Positions 43,658 through 48,596 of a DNA stretch of 48,596 bases are shown piece by piece; within the stretch, counting starts at the first letter, position 1, and every line of letters starts with the position of its first letter. Source of the DNA: an uncultured Pseudokineococcus sp. GTDB taxonomy: Bacteria; Actinomycetota; Actinomycetes; Actinomycetales; Quadrisphaeraceae. Location: positions 1 to 48,596 of the forward strand of contig NZ_CANMPM010000019.1 of NCBI RefSeq assembly GCF_947499845.1. The letters are read 5' to 3'. The notes beneath the pieces are model-generated. The model saw nothing but the letters and a program-made list of their open reading frames with translations. It had not been told where the DNA came from and ran no database searches. Position numbers and translations under genes: made by a program.

Positions 43658-44167
43658 GTGAGCGGGCCGGAGGGAGGACCGGGGTCGCCGGAGCAGCCGC
43701 GAGGGCCGGAGCAGCCGGAGCAGTCGCACGGGCCGGAGCAGTCGCACAGGCCGGAGCAGCTGCAGGGGCCGGAGCAGCTGCAGGGGCCGGAGCAGCCGGG
43801 TCCCGACGAGCAGGCGGCAGCAGACGACGTCGGCAGCGGCCCGTCCGCGGGAGCCGGGCGCGCGCGGGACCTCGTCCGCGGACGCCGCCGCGCCGCCCGC
43901 TCCCCCGACCCCGGCGGGCGCCGCCACCACATGGGCGCCGTCCCGGAACGCATGCCGGTGCTGCGGCCGGACGGCTCGCGCGGCACGACGCGCACCTCCG
44001 TCGTGCAGCTCACGGCGGCCACCGCGCACCGCCTCGAGGCCTTGGAGGCCGAGCTGGACGCCGAGATGCGCGCTCTCGCCGCCGAGGGCCGCTACGAGGA
44101 GGCGGCCTGGTCGCGCGACGAGCTGACGGCCGTCCGCGGCGAGCGAGCCCGTCGCGCGGGAGGCTGA
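43658..44167 (+). CDS. UVR-motif-like protein with hexapeptide repeats
   Basis: 169 aa from GTG 43658. Residues 8-50 are tandem six-residue repeats of the PEQSHG/PEQLQG type. A basic segment (RARDLVRGRRRAARS) follows, and the last 45 residues (THRLEALEAELDAEMRALAAEGRYEEAAWSRDEL) have the pattern of the UVR motif shared by UvrB, UvrC and McsA: LxxxMxxxAxxxRYExAAxxRDxL. A function in DNA or protein interaction is a guess. It follows the LytR_C gene by 7 bases, so they are probably co-transcribed. The start could be further downstream. Confidence 0.7.
   Translation: MSGPEGGPGSPEQPRGPEQPEQSHGPEQSHRPEQLQGPEQLQGPEQPGPDEQAAADDVGSGPSAGAGRARDLVRGRRRAARSPDPGGRRHHMGAVPERMPVLRPDGSRGTTRTSVVQLTAATAHRLEALEAELDAEMRALAAEGRYEEAAWSRDELTAVRGERARRAGG
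43686..43803. repeat. 18-bp coding tandem repeats
   Basis: About five degenerate copies of an 18-base unit around CCGGAGCAG, encoding the PEQ-x-x-x hexapeptides of the UVR-motif-like protein. Confidence 0.75.
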
Positions 44168-44325
44168 CGACCAGCGCACCCGACGACCGGCGCACCTGAC
44201 GACCACCGTCCCGGACGGCAGGACGCCCGGGCGGCACGACGCCGGGACGACACCCGCACCGCGACGACACCCGCACTGTGACGACACCCGCCCCCTGACG
44301 ACCTCGGCACCCGGCGCGCACGAGC
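44168..44325. repeat. 16-17-bp GACGAC repeats between convergent genes
   Basis: Degenerate units beginning GACGAC: three of about 16 bases near 44166-44212 and four of about 17 bases (GACGACACCCGCAC type) near 44252-44318. They fill the gap between the UVR-motif gene and the convergent MocR gene. No gene here. Confidence 0.7.
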
Positions 44326-44328
44326 GGG

Positions 44329-45735
44329 TCAGGTCGGGCGCAGGGCGGCCACGAGCCGCTCGAGCCCGCGCTCGAGGTCGCTGCGGCGCGGGGCGGCCCA
44401 CCCGACGACGACGCCCGCCCGGTCCGAGGCGAGGCAGCTCTCGGCGAGGCCGCCGAGGGCGACCGACGCCGACCGCGCCCGCGCCACCACGTCCTCCTCC
44501 TCCTCGCGCGAGGGCAGCGGCACGACGACGTGGGCACCGGCCGCCCCGCCCTGCGCCCGGTGGCCGGCCGCCTCGACGGCGGCCAGGACGAGCGCGCGGC
44601 GGGCCACCAGCTCGCGGCGCAGGCGCCGCAGGTGGCGCGCGAGGTCGCCCGAGGCGGCCAGCTCCGCGAGCACGCGCTGCCCGGCCCGCGGGGGCCGGGC
44701 GCCCACCTCGGTCCGCGCCGCGAGGAGCCGGTGCCGCAGCTCCTCCGGCGCCACGAGCCAGCCGGCGCCCAGCGTGGGGCTCACCGTCTTCGACGTGGTG
44801 CCCAGGTGGACGACGACGTCGGGGCCGAGGGAGGCGAGCAGCGGCAGCGGCGCGACGTCGTAGCGCAGCTCGCCGTCGTAGTCGTCCTCGAGGACGAGGA
44901 GGCCCTCGGCCCGCGCCCGGGCGACGAGCTGCGCCCGTCGCGCCACGGGAAGCCGCCCCCCGGTGGGGAACTGGTGCGCGGGGGTGCAGACGACCGCGGC
45001 GACGCCGGGCGGCACGGCGTCGACGACGAGGCCGTCGTCGTCGACGGGGACGGGCACCGGGACGAGCCCGGCGGCCCGCAGCGCCCCGGTGGAGCGGCGG
45101 TAGCCCGGGTCCTCGACCGCGACCCGCGCCCCCCGCGGCAGCAGGGCCGCCACCTCGGCGACGGCGGCCGACGTGCCCGTGGTGGCCGTCACGTCGTCGG
45201 GCCCGGCGGGCAGCCCGCGGTGGCGGAGCAGGTGCTCGGCGACCGCCGCCCGGAAGGCGCCGTCCCCCCGCGGGTCCGGCAGGTGGTCGGGCGGCCGTCC
45301 GCCCGCGGCCCGCCAGGCGCGGCGCCACGCCGTCCGGTCGAGGGCCTCGGTGCACGGGGCCCCCGCCCGCAGGTCGAGCAGGTCCTCGCCGGCCGCTCCC
45401 CCGAGCACCTCCTCCCCGCCCGCACCTCGCGGCCTCCCCGGGCCTCCCGCGCCCCTGACCACCCGCTCCCCGCCCCTGGGAGCGGCCGGCAGGCCCACGA
45501 CGAAGGTGCCGACGCCGCGCCGCGCGGCTACCCACCCCTCGGCGAGGAGCTGGTCGTAGGCCGCCGCCGTGACCGTGCGGCTGGTCCCGAGCAGACGGGC
45601 CAGCTCGCGCGTCGAGGGCAGCCGCGCGCCGGCCGCGAGCACGCCCCGCGCCGCGGCGGCGCGCAGGCCCGAGGCCACCTGCACCGCGAGCGGCTCCGGC
45701 GCACCGCGGTCGACGACGAGCGGTGGGACCTCCAC
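44329..45735 (-). CDS. MocR-family (PdxR-like) GntR/aminotransferase transcription regulator
   Basis: 468 aa from GTG 45735, with GGGAGG 6 bases upstream. Residues 1-75 are a GntR winged helix (LPSTRELARLLGTSRTVTAAAYDQLLAEGWVAARRGVGTFV). Residues 100-465 are a fold-type I aminotransferase domain: DLRAGAPC, PRGDGAFR, TATTGTSAAVAEVA, EDDYDGELRYD and the PLP Schiff-base Lys316 in GTTSKTVSPTLGAGWL. MocR regulators bind PLP or derived imines and control divergent genes, here a PNPOx-type protein, which fits PdxR-like control of B6 or a flavin enzyme. Confidence 0.95.
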   Translation of the reverse strand: MEVPPLVVDRGAPEPLAVQVASGLRAAAARGVLAAGARLPSTRELARLLGTSRTVTAAAYDQLLAEGWVAARRGVGTFVVGLPAAPRGGERVVRGAGGPGRPRGAGGEEVLGGAAGEDLLDLRAGAPCTEALDRTAWRRAWRAAGGRPPDHLPDPRGDGAFRAAVAEHLLRHRGLPAGPDDVTATTGTSAAVAEVAALLPRGARVAVEDPGYRRSTGALRAAGLVPVPVPVDDDGLVVDAVPPGVAAVVCTPAHQFPTGGRLPVARRAQLVARARAEGLLVLEDDYDGELRYDVAPLPLLASLGPDVVVHLGTTSKTVSPTLGAGWLVAPEELRHRLLAARTEVGARPPRAGQRVLAELAASGDLARHLRRLRRELVARRALVLAAVEAAGHRAQGGAAGAHVVVPLPSREEEEDVVARARSASVALGGLAESCLASDRAGVVVGWAAPRRSDLERGLERLVAALRPT

Positions 45736-45813
45736 GCGACCTCCCGGTGGCCTGCTGCGATCCTCGCGTCCTGGCCCTCGCAGGATGCCACTGGCCCCGA
45801 CACGCTCGTCGTC
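45736..45813. promoter_or_regulatory. Divergent MocR/PNPOx operator region
   Basis: 78 bases. TGGCC occurs three times in the same direction at 45748-45752, 45772-45776 and 45792-45796, with 24- and 20-base spacing, and ATCCT (45760-45764) pairs with AGGAT (45783-45787) around the middle copy. Direct repeats are typical of MocR targets. Confidence 0.5.
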
Positions 45814-46599
45814 GTGACCCCCGCCGACGCCCCGCCCCGCAGCGCCCCCACCCGCGACGACACCGCCCGCCCTGACACCGCCAGCAGCGCCACCGCCCCG
45901 CCCGCGGCGGCTCCCCCGACCTCCCCTGGACCGCTGTCGCCCACGGAGCGCTCCACGGTGCGGCGCGGCGCCCACCGCGCCCGCCCCGACCGCGCGGCGC
46001 TGCACGCCGTGCTCGACGCGGGCCTCGTCGGGCACCTCGGCGTCGTCGTGGACGGGGCCCCGCGCGTGCTCCCGACGGGCTACGGGCGCGTCGGCGAGGT
46101 GCTGTACCTCCACGGCTCGACGGGCGCGCGCTCGCTGCGCGAGGCCACCGGGGCGCAGGTCTGCTTCACGGTGACGCTGCTCGACGGCGTCGTCTACGCG
46201 CGGTCGGCGTTCCACCACTCGGTGGACTACCGCTGCGCCGTCGTGCACGGCGCCGCCCGGGTCGTCGAGGACGACGCGGAGCGCGAGCGGGCGCTCGAGG
46301 CGCTCACCGAGCACCTCGCGCCCGGGTCGTGGAGGGCGACCCGTCGGCCCACCGGCAAGGAGCTGGCGGCCACGGCCGTCCTCGCCCTGGACCTCTCCGA
46401 GGCCGCGGTGAAGGTGCGGGAGGGCGGCCCGGCCGACGACGAGGCCGACCTCGCCTCCGACGAGCACGACTGGGCGGGCGTCCTGCCGCTCGTCACCGCC
46501 TGGGGCGCCCCGGTGCCCGCGCCCGACCTGCGGCCCGGTGCCGCCGTGCCCGACCGGGTGCGGCGGCGTCCCGCGCCGGGTGGGGACGTCCGGGGCTGA
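45814..46599 (+). CDS. Pyridoxamine 5'-phosphate oxidase-like flavin-binding family protein
   Basis: 261 aa from GTG 45814. The first ~45 residues are Ser/Thr/Pro-rich and disordered; conservation begins near LSPTERSTVRRGAHRARPDRAALHAVLDAG. The split-barrel core includes GHLGVVVDGAPRVLPTGYGR, YLHGSTGARSL and the signature FHHSVDYRCAVVHGAARVVED, shared with the FMN-binding PNPOx-like (5-nitroimidazole reductase-like) group. The MocR regulator is divergent. Such proteins often bind FMN or F420. The enzyme reaction cannot be told. Ends 7 bases from the convergent antiporter stop. Confidence 0.88.
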   Translation: MTPADAPPRSAPTRDDTARPDTASSATAPPAAAPPTSPGPLSPTERSTVRRGAHRARPDRAALHAVLDAGLVGHLGVVVDGAPRVLPTGYGRVGEVLYLHGSTGARSLREATGAQVCFTVTLLDGVVYARSAFHHSVDYRCAVVHGAARVVEDDAERERALEALTEHLAPGSWRATRRPTGKELAATAVLALDLSEAAVKVREGGPADDEADLASDEHDWAGVLPLVTAWGAPVPAPDLRPGAAVPDRVRRRPAPGGDVRG

Positions 46600-46606
46600 G
46601 TGGGAC

Positions 46607-47803
46607 CTACCCGGCGGCGGCGCGGCGGCGGCGCCGCGCCTCGACGGCGACGACGAGCAGCAGCGCGAGCGCGCCGCCCACGAGCAGCACACGGTCCAGC
46701 GCCACGGGCGGGGTGCCGCCCGTGGCGCCGAGGACGAGGTGGGTCGTGTAGGCCGCGTAGCCGAGCAGGAGCAGCGCGCCGTCGAGGCGGCTGACGTCGG
46801 CCGCGAGCGCGCCGAGGAGCAGCAGCACGGCGGCCGCCCCCACCATCACCGGCAGGTCGACGGTGCGGGCGCTCGCCTCCACGGGCACGCCCCCGGGGCT
46901 GACGAGGGCGGTCAGCCCGAGGACGGCGCCGAGGTTGAAGACGCCGCTGCCGACGACGTTGCCGATGGCCATGTCGCGCTCGCCGCGGACGACGGCGACG
47001 ACGGACGTCGCCAGCTCGGGCAGCGAGGTGCCGACCGCGACGACGGTCAGCCCGACGACGAGGTCGCTCACGCCCAGGTCGGCGGCGATGGTGCTGGCCG
47101 CGCCGACGAGGGCCTGCGCGCCCCCGACGAGCAGCGCGACGCCCGCCACCACGAGCAGCGCGTCGCGCAGGACCCGGGAGCGGGGCGCCGCGGCGCGCGC
47201 ATGGAGCTCGCCGTGGGCGCGGGTCGCCGAGGTGCCCTCGGGCCGCCCGCCGCCGCCCGTGCCGTCCGGTGCCGCGCCGTCCGGTGCTGCGCCGTCCGGT
47301 GCTGCGCCGTCCGGTGCTGTGGAGTCAGGCGCCGGGGCCTGGCCCGCCGCGTCCGCCCGCCGCGAGACGACGACGGAGCGGGCCACGTAGGCGACGAGGA
47401 GCACGAGGAGGAGCGCGCCGTCGAGGCGCCCGACGTCGCCGTCGAGGGCCAGCGCCCACGCGAGGGCGCTGACGGCGAGGAGCACCGGGACGTCGACGCG
47501 CAGCAGCTGCCGGCCGACGAGGAGGGGCAGCACCAGGGCGGAGAGCCCGAGGATGAGCAGGACGTTGGCGATGTTGCTGCCGACGACGTTGCCGACCGCC
47601 AGCCCGGGGGACCCGTCGAGCGCCGCCCCGAGGGTGACGGCCAGCTCCGGGGCGCTCGTGGCGGCGGCGACCACCGTGAGGCCGACGACGAGCGGGGAGA
47701 GGCCCGCGGCGCGCGCCAGGCCGCCGCCGCCGCGCACGAGCAGCTCGCCGCCCGCCACGAGCAGGGCGACGCCGAGGACGAGGAGGGCGACGAGGGCGAC
47801 CAC
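46607..47803 (-). CDS. CaCA-family calcium/sodium antiporter (YrbG-like)
   Basis: 398 aa from GTG 47803, preceded by AGGAG. About ten TM segments in two homologous halves; each has an alpha-repeat: GLTVVAAATSAPELAVTLGAAL..GNVVGSNIANV near the N-terminus and GLTVVAVGTSLPELATSVVAVV..GNVVGSGVFNL in the second half. The hydrophilic linker holds four 5-residue APDGA repeats (15-bp tandem repeats near 47268-47325). Predicted to extrude Ca2+ in exchange for Na+ or H+. It lies just downstream of a second, partial antiporter gene. Confidence 0.93.
   Translation of the reverse strand: MVALVALLVLGVALLVAGGELLVRGGGGLARAAGLSPLVVGLTVVAAATSAPELAVTLGAALDGSPGLAVGNVVGSNIANVLLILGLSALVLPLLVGRQLLRVDVPVLLAVSALAWALALDGDVGRLDGALLLVLLVAYVARSVVVSRRADAAGQAPAPDSTAPDGAAPDGAAPDGAAPDGTGGGGRPEGTSATRAHGELHARAAAPRSRVLRDALLVVAGVALLVGGAQALVGAASTIAADLGVSDLVVGLTVVAVGTSLPELATSVVAVVRGERDMAIGNVVGSGVFNLGAVLGLTALVSPGGVPVEASARTVDLPVMVGAAAVLLLLGALAADVSRLDGALLLLGYAAYTTHLVLGATGGTPPVALDRVLLVGGALALLLVVAVEARRRRRAAAG
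47268..47325. repeat. 15-bp coding tandem repeats in the antiporter linker
   Basis: GCCGTCCGGTGCTGC-type units, about four copies, encode the APDGA repeats of the cytoplasmic linker. Copies are nearly identical, suggesting recent slippage. Confidence 0.8.
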
Positions 47804-47878
47804 GGGGGCTCCTGGGGGGCGTCCGGTCGGGCGGGTGGCTCAGGGCGGGTGGCTCGGGGCGGGAGGTCGGGGCGGGCG
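47804..47878. repeat. Short GGGCGGGTGGCTC-type repeats between the two antiporter genes
   Basis: About three degenerate copies around 47829-47875 in the 75-base gap. The first antiporter's AGGAG ribosome-binding site is at its left edge. Confidence 0.5.
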
Positions 47879-48596
47879 TCAGGCGGCGGCCGGGCGGACC
47901 CGGCCCCGGACCTCGCGGGCGACGGACGCCCCGACGACGACCGCCACGACGGCGAGCGCGACGAGGACGGCCCGCACGTAGGGCTCGAGGAGGGCGCTGC
48001 CGGTGGCGTCGAGCACCACGTAGGAGAGGTAGGCGACGTACCCGCCGAGCAGCAGGGCCCCGTCGCGGCGCGACACCCGGGAGGCGCACAGGGCCAGGGC
48101 GAGGAGCAGCACCGTCGAGGCGAGCATGAGCGGCAGGTCGACGGTCCGGGCGCCGGCCTCCACGGCGACGCCCCCGGGCGTCACGAGGCCCGTGAGCGCC
48201 AGGACCCCGCCCACGTTGAAGAGGTTGCTCCCGACCACGTTGCCGATGCCGAGGTCCCGCTGTCCGCGGACGATCGCGATGACGGCCGTCGCCAGCTCGG
48301 GCAGCGACGTCCCGACCGCCACGACCGTGAGGCCGACGACGAGGTCGCTGACGCCGAGGGACGCGGCGATCGAGCCCGCCGACGTGACGAGGGCCTGGGA
48401 GCCCCCGACGAGGAGCGCGACGCCGGCGACGACGAGCGCGAGGTCGCGACCGACCTCCCGGCCCCGGCCGCGGCCCGCGGCGTCCCCGTGGTCGCCCTCG
48501 TGGTCGTCCTCGCGGTCGTCCCCCGTTACCTTCCTCGCGCTCCCTCGTCGAGGGGGTTCCTGGTCGCCAGGTCCGGTATGACTGATCGCCCCTGTC
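47879..48596 (-). CDS. Second CaCA-family cation antiporter, partial (C-terminal half)
   Basis: The frame is open from 48596 to the stop at 47879, with no start in the window, so the N-terminal half lies beyond the right edge. A charged linker (DDREDDHEGDHGDAAGRG) precedes ALVVAGVALLVGGSQALV and the second alpha-repeat GLTVVAVGTSLPELATAVIAIV..GNVVGSNLFNVGG, very similar to the complete copy at 46607-47803. The last segments are LLALALCASRVSRRDG and VRAVLVALAVVAVVVGA. Tandem paralogues on the same strand suggest duplication or an interacting pair. Confidence 0.9.
   Translation of the reverse strand, partial: TGAISHTGPGDQEPPRRGSARKVTGDDREDDHEGDHGDAAGRGRGREVGRDLALVVAGVALLVGGSQALVTSAGSIAASLGVSDLVVGLTVVAVGTSLPELATAVIAIVRGQRDLGIGNVVGSNLFNVGGVLALTGLVTPGGVAVEAGARTVDLPLMLASTVLLLALALCASRVSRRDGALLLGGYVAYLSYVVLDATGSALLEPYVRAVLVALAVVAVVVGASVAREVRGRVRPAAA

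Overview
This is a very GC-rich chromosomal segment from an actinobacterium. GTG starts are common, many adjacent genes share GTGA/ATGA stop-start overlaps, and promoters look like TANNNT boxes. Gene order follows the Mycobacterium tuberculosis blocks Rv3657c-Rv3683 and Rv3708c-Rv3721c as I recall them: tadC-tadB-tadA-ssd, HAD, acs, holin-like, epoxide-hydrolase-like, marP, Nudix, nth, crp, MBL, RidA, DUF4177, two ArsA-type ATPases, whiB4, ponA2, metallophosphatase; then asd-ask, recR, dnaX. A methyl-accepting chemotaxis protein suggests a motile lineage, possibly Kineosporiales-like (inference only). I see no phage, insertion sequence, CRISPR array or defence island. This is core chromosome with a few lineage-specific inserts.

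Layout. 73-4428 (minus): Tad/Flp-type secretion operon. 4766-7703 (plus): three overlapping genes for a HAD phosphatase, a membrane-anchored exported protein and an EEP-family phosphatase/nuclease. 7765-9413 (minus): a two-gene module resembling WXG/type VII secretion substrates. 9661-13791 (plus): acetate uptake and activation (DUF485, ActP-like symporter, Acs), with a CRP-type site upstream. 14090-15429: holin-like protein and alpha/beta hydrolase. 15500-18323 (minus): MarP-like protease, Nudix and endonuclease III, translationally coupled. 18489-19820: unknown protein and Crp. 19835-23229 (minus): MBL hydrolase, Nudix, RidA, DUF4177 and a Nei-like glycosylase. 23311-23688: a large two-armed inverted repeat. 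23760-25595: exported 5'-nucleotidase. 25895-28203: ArsA-like pair. 28301-31284: WhiB4-like regulator divergent from a class A PBP. 31357-32904: GatB/YqeY and metallophosphatase, divergent over a 27-bp gap. 32992-33068: tRNA-Pro. 33138-35512: ask-asd. 35620-37737: chemotaxis receptor. 37824-41765: recR and a very long dnaX, followed by the SRP RNA and tRNA-Ser. 42481-48596: small zinc-ribbon protein, LytR_C protein, UVR-motif protein, MocR/PdxR regulator divergent from a flavin-binding oxidase, and two tandem CaCA cation antiporters, the second cut by the window end.

Functional themes: Crp together with acetate uptake/activation; cell-wall and redox functions (MarP, WhiB4, PonA2, ArsA-like pair); and DNA repair/replication (Nth, Nei-like, RecR, DnaX). 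The strongest structural signals outside genes are a repeated leaderless-promoter architecture (TANNNT, 6-8 bp, RTG), the diverged inverted repeat at 23311-23688, the 27-bp tandem dyads after the ArsA genes, and many GC-rich terminator hairpins. I found no clear candidate for a wholly new multi-gene system. The least explained modules are the exported protein in the HAD/EEP operon, the WXG-like pair, the hydrolase lacking its nucleophile, and the UVR-motif protein with hexapeptide repeats.
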